In this document: piece by piece, positions 41,194 to 50,822 of the stretch
How positions within the stretch are numbered: the stretch's first letter is position 1
Layout: each line of letters begins with the position of its first letter
Assembly: GCA_045598345.1 (NCBI GenBank)
Contig: JAZLLX010000048.1
Location: 28,033 to 92,032, forward strand
DNA: 64,000 bases
Origin: Phascolarctobacterium_B sp045598345
Lineage (GTDB): Bacteria > Bacillota > Negativicutes > Acidaminococcales > Acidaminococcaceae
Reading direction: 5' to 3'
The notes under the pieces: generated by a model
Database searches by the model: none
Told to the model about the DNA's origin: nothing
What the model saw: only the letters and a program-made list of their open reading frames with translations
Translations under genes and position numbers: made by a program

Positions 41194-42528
41194 ATGAAAT
41201 ATTTAAGGCGTAAGATAGACATTTTTCTTGCTGAATGGAAGAAACGTGCAAATGCACATCCATTGATTGTGAAGGGGGCAAGGCAAATTGGTAAAACAGA
41301 ATCTATTATGCAGTTTGCCAAAAATAATTACAAAAATGTTGTTTATATTAACTTTGTGGAAAATCCATGCTACAAAAAAATAACTCAGGACGGATATTCT
41401 GTGGCAGACATAGTCAAAGGTATCAGCTTAATCAACCCCTTATTCAAATTTCAGGCACATAAAACGATAATTATTTTTGATGAGATGCAGGAGTTTCCTG
41501 AAATTGCCACTGCATTGAAATTTTTTTCCTTGGACGCAAGGTTTGATGTAATTTGTACCGGTTCATTGTTGGGGATTAATTACCAAAGAATTGAAAGCAA
41601 CAGTGTCGGTTACAAAGAAGATTATCTTATGCATTCCATGGATTTTGAAGAATTTCTTTGGGCAAAAGGATATAAGAATGATGTGGCTGACGAACTTTTG
41701 GATTGTTTGAAGAATGTTCGTCCTGTTGGTGAACTTCTTCACAAGGTTATGAAGGAGCTTTTTTTTGATTATTGTATTTTGGGTGGGATGCCGCTTATTG
41801 TACGGACATATATTGAGAGAGGCAGTTTTGAGGGTGTCTTACGCTTGCAACAACAACTTCATCTTGACTATAAAGAGGACATTTCCAAGTATGCAGTGGG
41901 ATTGGACAAGGCAAGAATTTTGAATGTATATAATCATGTGGCGGTGCAACTGGCGAAAGAAAATAAAAAATTCCAAATTTCTAAAGTGGCAAAAGGGGCA
42001 AGGTTCAGTGATTACAGAGGTTGTATTGAATGGCTGGAAAATTCCGGACTGATAAATGCTTGTTATTCTTTAGGGTTTCCGGCACTTCCTTTGGGCGGTA
42101 ACTATGTGGACAATAAATTTAAACTTTACTTTGCGGATACAGGACTTCTTGTGGCACTTTTGGATGAGGAGGCACAAATGGATTTAAGGACAAATAAAAA
42201 CTTTGGAGTGTACAAAGGTGCAATTTTTGAAAACATTATTGCGGAAGCATTGGTTAAGCAGGGTTTGAAGTTGTATTACTACAAGCGTGAAGATTCTACA
42301 TTGGAGATTGATTTTTTTATGAGAACTCCAAAGTATTTGCTGCCATTGGAAGTTAAGGCGGGTAACAGTCAAAGCAAATCGCTTAAAGAGATGGTGAAAA
42401 GTCCAAAATATAAAGATATTGTTTTTGGGATTAAATTGGCAGATGCCAATATTGGGTTTTCCGATAATGTTTATACCGTACCGTTTTATTGCACTTTTTT
42501 ATTAAAGAAATGGCAATTAAGTTTGTAA
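41194..42528 (+). CDS. DUF4143/AAA_14 family ATPase
   Basis: A 444-residue ATPase with Walker A KGARQIGKTE (near residue 30), Walker B IIIFDEMQEF, sensor CTGSLLGIN, and the C-terminal DUF4143 region ending in a PD-(D/E)xK-like stretch (LEIDFFMRTPKYLLPLEVKAG). ATG 41194 follows GGAGGGT; the open frame extends to GTG 41161 but without a ribosome-binding site. It separates the exporter ATPase from its permeases and is probably an insertion. Function of the family is unproven. It is intact, unlike the relative at 36.4 kb. Confidence 0.9.
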   Translation: MKYLRRKIDIFLAEWKKRANAHPLIVKGARQIGKTESIMQFAKNNYKNVVYINFVENPCYKKITQDGYSVADIVKGISLINPLFKFQAHKTIIIFDEMQEFPEIATALKFFSLDARFDVICTGSLLGINYQRIESNSVGYKEDYLMHSMDFEEFLWAKGYKNDVADELLDCLKNVRPVGELLHKVMKELFFDYCILGGMPLIVRTYIERGSFEGVLRLQQQLHLDYKEDISKYAVGLDKARILNVYNHVAVQLAKENKKFQISKVAKGARFSDYRGCIEWLENSGLINACYSLGFPALPLGGNYVDNKFKLYFADTGLLVALLDEEAQMDLRTNKNFGVYKGAIFENIIAEALVKQGLKLYYYKREDSTLEIDFFMRTPKYLLPLEVKAGNSQSKSLKEMVKSPKYKDIVFGIKLADANIGFSDNVYTVPFYCTFLLKKWQLSL

Positions 42529-42556
42529 GCACTATTCCCAAAATTAGGAAAGTTTT

Positions 42557-43666
42557 ATGAAAATACTATTTGCTCTGATACGTAAAGAAATAACGCAAAT
42601 TCTCCGTGACCCTATGGCTTTGATTACAGCGGTGCTGTACCCTTTGCTGGTTGTGTTGCTCAGTGTTTATTGCATTCAGTTGGATAATTTGCATGTCAAA
42701 TATGGCATCCGTAATGAAAATCCTTGTGCGGAAACGGCAACATTGGTGGACAGTTTTGATAAAAATGAATATGTAACTGTCTGTTATTATGACAATGACA
42801 CTACGGCGGAGAATGATTTGGCTGATAATGAAATTCAGGGAATAATAACCATTCCCAACGATTTTATGCAGAAGTTGGAACGGGGTGGGGAAGCAGAAGT
42901 GTTTTTGGCTGCAGATGCGTCCTTCCCCAACTTGGCGAATTATGCCCAAATGTATGCAGAAGGCATTTTAAACAACTGGTACAGTCAAAGTAAATATGCT
43001 ATTGGCAAGCGTCCGCCCGTTGTCAATATTAATATCAGGGCATGGTATGACCAAGAATTACAGACCAAAAATTTTCTGCAAATCATCATGTTCGGCTGTT
43101 CACTGACTACAATCAGTATTCTTTTTGCCTCACTGGTAATTGCCCGTGAATGGGAAAATAATAATATGGAACTGCTTTTGGCTACGGATGTTATGCCGTT
43201 TCAGATAATCGCTGCCAAATATATCGTTTGTTATTTGGTGGCAATTATTTCCTGGCTGATAAATTTGTTCTTTGCTTTATTAGTTTTTCAAGTCCCCTTC
43301 CGTGGTAATGTGGTGGTCTTGTTTTTTGTTACCTCTTTGTATATTTTGTGTACTTTGGGTATCGGACTGGGGTTTTCCGCCTATTACCGCAGCCAGTTTT
43401 CCGCTGTTTTTTCGGCCACCAGTTTTGGGTCGTTGCCACCGGTTTTGCTTAGCGGGGCAATTTTCCCTATCAGTTCTATGCCTCAGTTGTGGCAATGGGC
43501 ACTGAATTGTTATCCGGTTACACATTTTGTTGTATTTTTAAAAACTGAATTTTTGGCAGGCGCTTACATTGGCTACGCAATATTTGTTTCAGGACTTTTA
43601 TTACTTTTTGCTTTTGTGAACGGATGGATAGTTTATTGCTTCAGCCCAAGGAGTTTGGACGAATGA
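42557..43666 (+). CDS. ABC-2 type exporter permease (YbhS-like)
   Basis: A 369-residue permease: one membrane segment at residues 20-42, a large extracytoplasmic domain (about 45-170), then five membrane segments (about 175-365), including the ABC-2 signature area ISSMPQLWQWALNCYPVTHF. It works with the adaptor and double ATPase upstream and the sister permease, with which it overlaps by ATGA. Confidence 0.92.
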   Translation: MKILFALIRKEITQILRDPMALITAVLYPLLVVLLSVYCIQLDNLHVKYGIRNENPCAETATLVDSFDKNEYVTVCYYDNDTTAENDLADNEIQGIITIPNDFMQKLERGGEAEVFLAADASFPNLANYAQMYAEGILNNWYSQSKYAIGKRPPVVNINIRAWYDQELQTKNFLQIIMFGCSLTTISILFASLVIAREWENNNMELLLATDVMPFQIIAAKYIVCYLVAIISWLINLFFALLVFQVPFRGNVVVLFFVTSLYILCTLGIGLGFSAYYRSQFSAVFSATSFGSLPPVLLSGAIFPISSMPQLWQWALNCYPVTHFVVFLKTEFLAGAYIGYAIFVSGLLLLFAFVNGWIVYCFSPRSLDE

Positions 43667-44775
43667 AAAATTTTTGCTGGCGTGTTTATACCTTAGTAAA
43701 AAAAGAATTTGTCCAGATTTGGCAGGACAAAAAATTACGGAATCTGATTGTTGTTGTGCCTTTGGTGCAAATGTTCCTTTATGTTGGAAATGTTACGTTG
43801 GAAGTAAGAAATTTGCATTTGGCGATATTGGATTATGACAAGACCTATGAAAGCAGGGAACTGATCAGCAGATTTCAAGATTCGCCCTATTTTCAGAACG
43901 TAATATATTTTGAAGACCGTCCGTCAATGGAATATGTTATGGATTTGCAAAAAGTTGAGATGTGTCTTGTTATCAATAACGGCTTTGCCGCCGCCATTCA
44001 CGGGCAAGAGCCCTGTGAAGTGTTAGTGGCTGTGGACGGACGTAATACCAATGTGGCGGCCATGGCCGCCGCTTATGCCACCCGTATTGTGGCATCCTAT
44101 TCCGCTCTTGTTACTGTCAGTTCTGCCATCCCACCGGATTTACTCATAAGAAACCGCTTTAATCCGGAATTGAACTGGACTTGGTTTAGTGCCATATCCA
44201 CCATTTGTTCATTGATGCTCTCTGTGGTTATTACTATTGTAGGGATTTCAACTGTTAGAGAAAAAGATATGGGAACTATTGATCATTTATGGATTAGCCC
44301 CTTAAGCCGTAAAGAGTTCTTACTTGGCAAGACATTGGCTACGGCTTGTATTGGCGTGGTTTTATTTTTGGTAATATCAATTTTGGGCATAGTGCTTTAT
44401 AATGTACCTCTTAATGGAAGCTATTTGATGTTTTTTATCAATGGTCTTTTGGGGATTATGGCCCTTTGTGCTATTGGCGTTTTAGTGGCATGTTTGTGTA
44501 AAAACCAATTTCAGGCATCAATTTTAGGTGGTTTGTTGTTGTTTGCACAATATATGACAGGTGGGACTATTAGTCCTGTGGCAGACATGCCAATAGTTGT
44601 TCAGTATTTGACTTTCTTTAATCCTTACCGGTGGTTTTTGGCAAACAATTTGGGCATTTTTCTGAAAGACATGAGTTGGATTACATTTGGCAAACATTGT
44701 TTGTATCTTGTGGCGGATATTGTTGTTTGTTTTTATTTGGCGGACAGGGTTTTGAAAAAATACAAGGATAAGTAA
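43663..44775 (+). CDS. ABC-2 type exporter permease (YbhR-like)
   Basis: A second ABC-2 permease of about 370 residues with the same topology (N-terminal helix around residues 25-42, extracytoplasmic domain, five C-terminal helices) and the family phrase STVREKDMGTIDHLWISPL. ATG 43663 overlaps the previous stop (ATGA); the in-frame ATG 39 bases earlier is inside the previous gene. The substrate is unknown. Confidence 0.92.
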   Translation: MKNFCWRVYTLVKKEFVQIWQDKKLRNLIVVVPLVQMFLYVGNVTLEVRNLHLAILDYDKTYESRELISRFQDSPYFQNVIYFEDRPSMEYVMDLQKVEMCLVINNGFAAAIHGQEPCEVLVAVDGRNTNVAAMAAAYATRIVASYSALVTVSSAIPPDLLIRNRFNPELNWTWFSAISTICSLMLSVVITIVGISTVREKDMGTIDHLWISPLSRKEFLLGKTLATACIGVVLFLVISILGIVLYNVPLNGSYLMFFINGLLGIMALCAIGVLVACLCKNQFQASILGGLLLFAQYMTGGTISPVADMPIVVQYLTFFNPYRWFLANNLGIFLKDMSWITFGKHCLYLVADIVVCFYLADRVLKKYKDK

Positions 44776-44990
44776 ATTTATCTTATGGTTTCAACGTGTT
44801 TTGTTGAAGAGCGATTTCAGTGATGAAAACGCTTTCAATGCAAAGCGGACTTTTCTTTTCGTTCAAAACCGTAAAAGTAAAAATTTTTAATCTCGCGATT
44901 TTTTAGAATAATCTCGCGATTAAAAAAAGATTGTTTCACTGTTTTTTCAGTTTTGATTGAGAGAATTTTTTTGAAAGTAAAATGCTTGAG
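44776..44990. repeat. Second repeat family, TCGCGA-core copy
   Basis: AATCTCGCGATT occurs at 44889-44900 and 44910-44921 (21 bp apart). The upstream flank (TTTTGTTGAAGAGCGATTTC; TTTTCGTTCAAAACCGTAAA) and the downstream flank (TTTTGATTGAGAGAATTTTT) match the copy at 38.35-38.53 kb, while the dyad core differs. Confidence 0.75.
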
Positions 44991-44992
44991 GT

Positions 44993-45330
44993 AATTCACA
45001 ATTCAAAATTCACAATGCACAATTTAATTAAGAATTAAGAGTGCAGAATTAAGAATGATGGCAAAAATAGGGATTAGGGCTTAGGAATTAGGTATCAGGA
45101 AAGTTGGCAGAGTGCGGAAGTAACCCTCTCCTTGGGGAGAGGGGCAGGGGTGTGGGGAAACATTGGATTACGCTGATACTAATGAAAAGATAAAAACTTT
45201 AAACTTAAAGTTTATGAATGCTTCGCATAAACAAAAACACCCGTCTGCCCCTGTGTTCCTATGGGCAGCCACCCTCTTCAAGAAGAGGGAAAATAAGTTC
45301 GCATTAAGCGGACTGTTTTTATTTTTCTCT
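44993..45330. repeat. Heptamer tract plus hairpin elements
   Basis: AATTCAC/AATTCAA heptamers (from 44993), AATTAAG units, then a stretch nearly identical to 37605-37728 with the CCCTCTCC/GGGAGAGGG module (45123-45146). An inverted element follows: CTGCCC (45245-45250) with GGGCAG (45263-45268) around GTGTTCCT, CCCTCTT/AAGAGGG, and GTTCGC-ATTAA-GCGGAC. Small frames here are repeat-derived. Confidence 0.8.
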
Positions 45331-45675
45331 TGCTTTTCACTTCACATTAAAAAGCATTTGGAACAGCAAAATCTCAATTTCAATGTAACGTAACATTTTG
45401 TCAATGTAACGTTACAATAAAAACCACTTTTCACGCTTTTAATTGCGTTTTGTGGAAGAGTGATTTCAGTGGTGAGAGTGAAGAGAGGAGAGAAAGGAAT
45501 TTGAAAGAAGTTCTTTGCGATTAGAGTCGGAGAAAATCTTTCATTCAAAACAGCAAAATTGTAAAATCAAAATGACGATATTTTGATAAAGAATGACGTC
45601 ATTTTGAAAATCAATTTTCACGATTTTTTCATTTTTGAATGAGAGAATTTTTTTGAAAGGTAAAATGCTTAAGAT
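45330..45675. repeat. Second repeat family, two further copies
   Basis: 45332-45475 nearly repeats 38255-38390, including both TGTAACGT dyads. A second set has AATGACGATATTTTG at 45571 and AATGACGTCATTTTG at 45592 (21 bp apart), then the conserved trailer TTTTTGAATGAGAGAATTTT. Confidence 0.75.
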
Positions 45676-45745
45676 AATTCACAATTCAAAATTCACAATG
45701 CACAATGATGGTAAGATGTTCCTGTGATTATAATAATATGTTTTG
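45676..45745. repeat. Heptamer tract and element end motif
   Basis: AATTCAC-type heptamers lead into ATGGTAAGATGTTCC and CTGTGATTATA (ending about 45732). No matching inverted end is seen before the XRE gene. Confidence 0.75.
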
Positions 45746-45763
45746 AAAATAAACAAGGGGCAG

Positions 45764-45886
45764 AATGATATCAGACCATAGTCAGTATGATATCATTTTG
45801 CCGTTGAAGCAAAAAGCAAAACAAAAAATTTTTTCGTGAGTGTCAATCTCACTATGAGATCTCCCCAACTCTCACTATGAGATTGA
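45764..45886. repeat. Two further variable-core dyads
   Basis: TGATATCA occurs at 45766-45773 and 45788-45795 (22 bp apart; outer arms AATGATATCA/TGATATCATT pair perfectly). CTCACTATGAGAT occurs at 45848 and 45871 (23 bp apart) with outer arms CAATCTCA/TGAGATTG. The stretch to 46027 is otherwise AT-rich and featureless. Confidence 0.65.
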
Positions 45887-46027
45887 GCGTATAAAAAAAT
45901 AAAATAGCAGCAAATGTTATTTTGATTGTGATGGAAAGCATAAAAATATTTTTCTTCATTATATAATAGACATGAATTCTAATTTTATAACCAAAACGGG
46001 AAGAAATTTTAAAATAAAATAGAAAGT

Positions 46028-46063
46028 AAAAAACGCTTACGATTGAATGTCGTAAGCGTTTTT
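46028..46063 (-). terminator. Terminator of the XRE regulator gene
   Basis: On the minus strand AAAAACGCTTACGA and TCGTAAGCGTTTTTT form a perfect stem with a 7-nt loop and a T-run. It overlaps the stop codon. Confidence 0.85.
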
Positions 46064-46370
46064 ATTCTGTTAAATCTTCAATGACGGCGGCGATGTTATC
46101 AAACTTTCTGCTACTTAAATTTTCTAATCGTTTTATTATATTTCGCATTCGTTCCGGTTTGGCAACAGATGTATTAAAAAATTCTGATGGGGTAACGCCT
46201 AAATAATCACAGATAAACAAGAATGTGGACATGGAGGGCATGGCTTTACCGAGTTCAATGCGATTGATATAACTTGGGTTTTGCCCTAATGACAAACTCA
46301 TATCTCTTGCTGAAACACCTTTTTGTGTTCTCAATTCGTTTAAGCGTTTTCTAAAATCGTCTTCAAACAT
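46062..46370 (-). CDS. XRE-family transcriptional regulator
   Basis: A 102-residue helix-turn-helix protein: FRKRLNELRTQKGVSARDMSLSLGQNPSYINRIELGKAMPS is a complete XRE DNA-binding domain (about residues 6-46), followed by YLGVTPSEFF and a short helical tail. It is divergent from the autotransporter gene, with a group of TATCTTA half-sites between them, so it probably controls that gene and itself. AGGAGGAAT precedes the start on the minus strand. Confidence 0.92.
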   Translation of the reverse strand: MFEDDFRKRLNELRTQKGVSARDMSLSLGQNPSYINRIELGKAMPSMSTFLFICDYLGVTPSEFFNTSVAKPERMRNIIKRLENLSSRKFDNIAAVIEDLTE

Positions 46371-46420
46371 TTTTATTCCTCCTAAAACATTATATGTTGT
46401 CTAAAGATAATTTTAGAGTA

Positions 46421-46481
46421 TTTTTTATCTTAAATGTATTGAAATAAGATAAAAAATATCTTATAATACAGCAAATAAGAT
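46421..46481 (+). promoter_or_regulatory. Autotransporter promoter overlapped by TATCTTA operator half-sites
   Basis: TTGAAA (46439-46444), 17 bp, TATAAT (46462-46467). TTTTTTATCTTA (46421-46432) is a perfect inverted repeat of TAAGATAAAAAA (46445-46456). TATCTTA (46457-46463) and TAAGAT (46476-46481) add further half-sites. The sites cover the -35, the spacer and part of the -10, consistent with repression by the adjacent XRE protein. Confidence 0.8.
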
Positions 46482-46529
46482 TTTTAATACATAACTTTGT
46501 GTATGTATTAGAATGAAGGAGGAATTTAT

Positions 46530-49500
46530 ATGAGAAAAACAGGGAAGAAATCGGCTTTGGCGGTGGCTGTGGTGTTGAGTGTATGGGGAGTGGGCTTTGT
46601 GAACAGTCGTGTTGAGGCAGCAAATTTTGGAGCCGGTGGAGTAAGTAAGTTGTTTGATGATACAGCAGTAACAAATGCTACTATGGTACCAAGTCCAACG
46701 GGAACAAAACCATCTGAAACTCTTAGTTTTCATGGGATTGAATTTTATGTTGTCGAAAATGTTATGGTAAGTGGTAATAATTATTTAACTCTTTTTGCAG
46801 CAAATACCATGAGTCCTTACTCTCAATATAGATCGGATCCCGGTTACGCTGGAGATATAGCTGAATCTATAAGGCAAAAAGCATATGGCAGTAGTAGTTT
46901 GTATACTGCAATGGAAAATCTTTACTCTAGCACATTTGCAAATGATAGTATTATTCAAGAGATAACATTGAAAGAAAATTTGCCGGCAGGTGGTAATTTT
47001 TATGGTTCGGAATTGACTTTAAAAAATAGTTATGGTAATGATTTAAAAGCACATATTTGGGCACCAAGTAAGCAGGAAATTGGAAGGTGGACAGGAAATG
47101 ATACACAACGATCGTCATCTGATAGATGGTGGTTACGCTCGCCTGACTATTCTGTGGGGGGTCAAGCATTCTATGTATATGACAATGGCTTTGTTGGTTT
47201 TGATGTTGTGACAATTAATATGAAATTACGTCCCGCATTACAAATATTGAATCAGATATCTAATGTGTTTAGTTCAAAAATTGTTATTCCTACAAATGGA
47301 ATATTTGCTGCTGATACAGATAGTGGCACTGCAATAAATTATAAGATGAATAGTGCGGCCGATAGTCCAATTTTTACAACATCAAGCGGTGTGATTTTGG
47401 ATGGAACAAAGATTGCTATCAGTTTAACGGATAGTACGACTACAGGTTATGTTGCAACTGGTTTATTGACCAAGGAAATAGATTTAAATAAAAATGACAC
47501 ATGGGAACATTTGAATGGAGAATTTGGAACAGCTACTAGCACAGAGGGGATTTCTTATATGGCTCAGGTAAGTGATAATAAATTGGATTTTCAAAATGTA
47601 GATATTGGTACTGACTATACATTAAAAATTTTTGGCTTAAAAACAGCAGATAATACAGTAACGCAACTAGCGGATAACGCTATTACTGGTTTGAGTATGG
47701 GTAATGATGGTAAGCTTCATATGAAAATAGGAGATGTTTACAATAATGGCATAGCAGTTACTTTAAAGGATGATGGTGTAGTGGATGTGATCGGGGATGC
47801 TAACAATAATATAGTAGTTGGTGGGGGTAATAGCGGTATTATAAATTTGAATACATATGTATATAGTGGAACTATCAGCAATGATGGCACTTTGACATTT
47901 GTTGGCAGTAATGGAAATTTGAGTGGAATATATAATGGTACTGGTACGGTAAATATTGGTAATGGTGATGCAACAAGTGATAAAATCACATCAAACGTCA
48001 CTATAGGGGTAGTGAATATTGCGGCTGATGGAACATTGGAAACAAATGCAGATAAGTTAGGTGGAGAGATATTAAATGCTGGTAACTTGAATTTGATTGG
48101 CGGAACATTGGTTCAAATGGTTAGTGGTACAGGCAATATTACGTTTTGTGAAAACGTCAGTGCAAATGCTAATAAAATAGCAACTACAGGTGCGAACACT
48201 ATAAGCGTTGGTAAAAATTTGACGTTGACGGATGGAACGCTTGGTCAGACAATAAGCGGCGATGGTAATATTATTGTTAGTGGTACAGTTATTTCTAATG
48301 CTTTGATTGCAGTTAAAAATTTGACTGTGGATGGAGCAGGAGAATTATCTGTTGCTCCTGATAATTTGCAAATTGATAGTGCGGATATTAACAACATAGG
48401 TACTTTAAAATTGACTAGTGCAGGAACTCTTGATGAAAATATTGATGGTTCTGGGACATTGGTTTTAGAGGCGGGAATTGGAGTGGTTGAATTTACTGGT
48501 ATTCATATTGACAATAAAGTTGAGATTAAAACTGGTGCAATTCTTGATCCTAGTGCTGATGTTTTCGGAGATGATGTAACTGTTAACGGTATACTTGAAC
48601 TTGATGGTGGTACTTTGTCTGTTAATACAAGTGGCAGTGGTACTACAAATTTTAATAATATAGTAACGGTTGTTAATGGAGTAAATTTGGGAAGTGTCAA
48701 TAATGTAAACGGAACTTTGAATGTGTTGGAACATATTACCGCAGGTGATATTACTTTTAGAAGTGGTAGTACCTTGAGGGTGGATGGTAATAAAATTCAA
48801 AGCATGGCCGCCATAACAGGTATTACTAGTGTTGTAATTGAAAGTGGTGCCAAACTTTATGTGAGTAATGCAGTAAAAGATACACAGTATAAAATTCTCG
48901 TAGGAAGTGGAATTAATGTATCAAGTTGGACGGATGACAGCTCAATGGGAAATGGGTTTCAAGCAAGTTATGGATTGATTGTAGATACAGATAATACTAC
49001 CGTTGCAGGAACAGGATTATCAGAATTTCATATTCAGTTTAAAGAAGACCCTAATGCAATTGAGGATTCTGATATAGGAACAATTATTAAGGGATTGCCT
49101 ATGGATAGTGAACCAAAACAATGGATTGAAAAAATTTCTGTCAATCAAAATAATACAGTGGAAAAAGGGAATACAATTAATACTATGGTAAATATGGGGA
49201 ATTTGGCGAATGTTCAAAGTGGTAGTTTTATGATGAGCAATTACATAGTGGATGAAGTATTTAATAATATTGGTGTTGTAAGGCGTAACATTGTCAGAAC
49301 AGAGAAAGCAAAAATATTAAATACAGAATGCACACCAAATAACAGCTATGAAGAACAAAAATATGGCAAAGAAGTGTGGGCGTCCTTTATCCATAGCAAA
49401 ACCAAAATAGAAGGAATGAAAACAGGACACTTGGAACAGGACAGCACCCTGCAATACAACGGCACGGTAGTAGGTGTTGACCTGTGGAGCGGCAGACACG

Positions 49501-50183
49501 GTTTTGGTGGGGTTGCTTTAACTTATGGTGATGGCAATTTCCATTCAAGTCAACAAGTAAGCAATGTAAAGAACGATGCGGACTACTACGGCATAAATGT
49601 ATATAACAGACAGGACGTGGGCAGATTCAGTTTCCAATATGACGCAGGATTTACCTATGCCAAAAATGATGTAACCATGAGTACGGCAGGTGCGGATGAT
49701 GTAACAGCCAAACCAAAAGTACGGGTGTACAGTGCAGGGATTAAAGTGGAAGAACCGCTAAAAATAGGCAGGGCGGCAGAAGTAGTACCCTTTGCCGGAG
49801 CAAGATACACCTTTGTAAAAACTAAGGAATACCAAAACAGTTTGGGGCTTGGCTATGATGTGGACAACCAACATTTAGTGAAGATACCCGTAGGCATGAG
49901 TTTAAGGACAAAATACTTGGACAAATCAGGATGGAAATTAGGGACAACCCTGTCAGGGGGTTACAGTTGGAACTTATGCAACAGAAGCAGCCGGCAACGG
50001 GTAAGTTTTGGCGGTTACAGTGATATGATTGACTTTGACATAGCGGACAGAGGGGAATATTTTGTCAACGCAGCAGTACAAGCGGAATATGAAAATCTCT
50101 TGTTTGAATTGGGGTACAATTATAGTAAAGGTAAAACGACAAGAAATAATAAGTGGTATTTTAATGCTAATTTGGGATTCTAA
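46530..50183 (+). CDS. Large autotransporter (type V secretion) with a DUF6273-like N-terminal region
   Basis: A 1217-residue surface protein. A signal peptide (about residues 1-31, ending RVEA) is followed by a globular region containing DRWWLRSPDYS (about 200-210), the hallmark of DUF6273. A long Gly/Asn/Thr/Asp-rich passenger of short repeating strands (about 380-900, beta-helix type; phrases like GTGNITF and GDGNIIVSG) comes next. The C-terminal autotransporter barrel (about 950-1217) ends in WYFNANLGF with the terminal Phe needed for BamA recognition. GGAGG precedes the ATG. Base usage differs between the AT-rich passenger and the barrel, which suggests domain shuffling. Confidence 0.9.
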   Translation: MRKTGKKSALAVAVVLSVWGVGFVNSRVEAANFGAGGVSKLFDDTAVTNATMVPSPTGTKPSETLSFHGIEFYVVENVMVSGNNYLTLFAANTMSPYSQYRSDPGYAGDIAESIRQKAYGSSSLYTAMENLYSSTFANDSIIQEITLKENLPAGGNFYGSELTLKNSYGNDLKAHIWAPSKQEIGRWTGNDTQRSSSDRWWLRSPDYSVGGQAFYVYDNGFVGFDVVTINMKLRPALQILNQISNVFSSKIVIPTNGIFAADTDSGTAINYKMNSAADSPIFTTSSGVILDGTKIAISLTDSTTTGYVATGLLTKEIDLNKNDTWEHLNGEFGTATSTEGISYMAQVSDNKLDFQNVDIGTDYTLKIFGLKTADNTVTQLADNAITGLSMGNDGKLHMKIGDVYNNGIAVTLKDDGVVDVIGDANNNIVVGGGNSGIINLNTYVYSGTISNDGTLTFVGSNGNLSGIYNGTGTVNIGNGDATSDKITSNVTIGVVNIAADGTLETNADKLGGEILNAGNLNLIGGTLVQMVSGTGNITFCENVSANANKIATTGANTISVGKNLTLTDGTLGQTISGDGNIIVSGTVISNALIAVKNLTVDGAGELSVAPDNLQIDSADINNIGTLKLTSAGTLDENIDGSGTLVLEAGIGVVEFTGIHIDNKVEIKTGAILDPSADVFGDDVTVNGILELDGGTLSVNTSGSGTTNFNNIVTVVNGVNLGSVNNVNGTLNVLEHITAGDITFRSGSTLRVDGNKIQSMAAITGITSVVIESGAKLYVSNAVKDTQYKILVGSGINVSSWTDDSSMGNGFQASYGLIVDTDNTTVAGTGLSEFHIQFKEDPNAIEDSDIGTIIKGLPMDSEPKQWIEKISVNQNNTVEKGNTINTMVNMGNLANVQSGSFMMSNYIVDEVFNNIGVVRRNIVRTEKAKILNTECTPNNSYEEQKYGKEVWASFIHSKTKIEGMKTGHLEQDSTLQYNGTVVGVDLWSGRHGFGGVALTYGDGNFHSSQQVSNVKNDADYYGINVYNRQDVGRFSFQYDAGFTYAKNDVTMSTAGADDVTAKPKVRVYSAGIKVEEPLKIGRAAEVVPFAGARYTFVKTKEYQNSLGLGYDVDNQHLVKIPVGMSLRTKYLDKSGWKLGTTLSGGYSWNLCNRSSRQRVSFGGYSDMIDFDIADRGEYFVNAAVQAEYENLLFELGYNYSKGKTTRNNKWYFNANLGF

Positions 50184-50450
50184 AAAAAATTATGGATTAA
50201 GATTATGATATTTTCAAATCATATTTCATAGTTAAGTTTTACATAGTGCTAAGTTTCCCCACACCCTTTTATTCCCTCTCCCAAAAGAGAGGGTTGGGGA
50301 GTTTTTATCTTAAGGTAATTCCGTAGTTTCCATGTGTGTAAAAAATTTAAGCAAAAGCGTGAAGCGGGAAAATCACCCGATTTTCTTCAAATTTTAGGAG
50401 AAAATCGGGTGATTTTCTATGTTGGCGAATGGGCGAGGGGGTTTTGGAGA
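50184..50450. repeat. Intergenic region with an inverted module and a perfect 18-bp inverted repeat
   Basis: CCCTCTC...GAGAGGG (about 50274-50294) is an inverted copy of the GGGAGAGGG module. GAAAATCACCCGATTTTC (50368-50385) is the exact reverse complement of 50400-50417, with a 14-nt loop. No T-run follows. No gene seen. Confidence 0.75.
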
Positions 50451-50745
50451 ATTAGTAATGAGTAATTGTGGTAAGATGTTCCGGTGATTATATTTCAGGT
50501 TTTAGGGATGTTGGCAGGGGTTGTAGGGGGACGGGTTCTTGCCGTAGGCAAGGTTCCGCACCCGGGCAAAGCGTTGCTTTGCACAATGTTGGTAGACAGT
50601 GATTAGTTTTCTGCGTAATCCGCACCCCCAGTCGCCTTTCTTTGTTCCTTTAGGCGCCAGCCCCCGCAAAGGCGGGGGCTACTCATGTTCCTGTAATTTG
50701 TTATATAATCACAGGAACGTATTACTTTCATTGTGAATTGTGCAT
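50451..50745. repeat. Complete repeat element with inverted ends before the Rpn gene
   Basis: The left end has TAATGAG heptamers and ATGTTCCGGTGATTATA (50478). Inside are GCAAAGCG/GCTTTGC and an inverted hairpin core with CGCCT (50633-50637) and AGGCG (50652-50656) around TTTGTTCCTTT, then GCCCCCGC-AAAG-GCGGGGGC. The right end is AATCACAGGAACG (about 50708-50720) followed by heptamers of type ATTGTGA. Confidence 0.78.
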
Positions 50746-50822
50746 TGTGAATTATAGTGCGAATTTCCCTTGCAATGGACTCAAATTTGTTGTAAAATAA
50801 ACATAAGTATTTGGGAGCGTTT

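Noticed and set aside
45163..45393. 76-residue plus-strand frame
   Set aside because: It is composed entirely of repeat-element sequence and overlaps two unrelated repeat modules.
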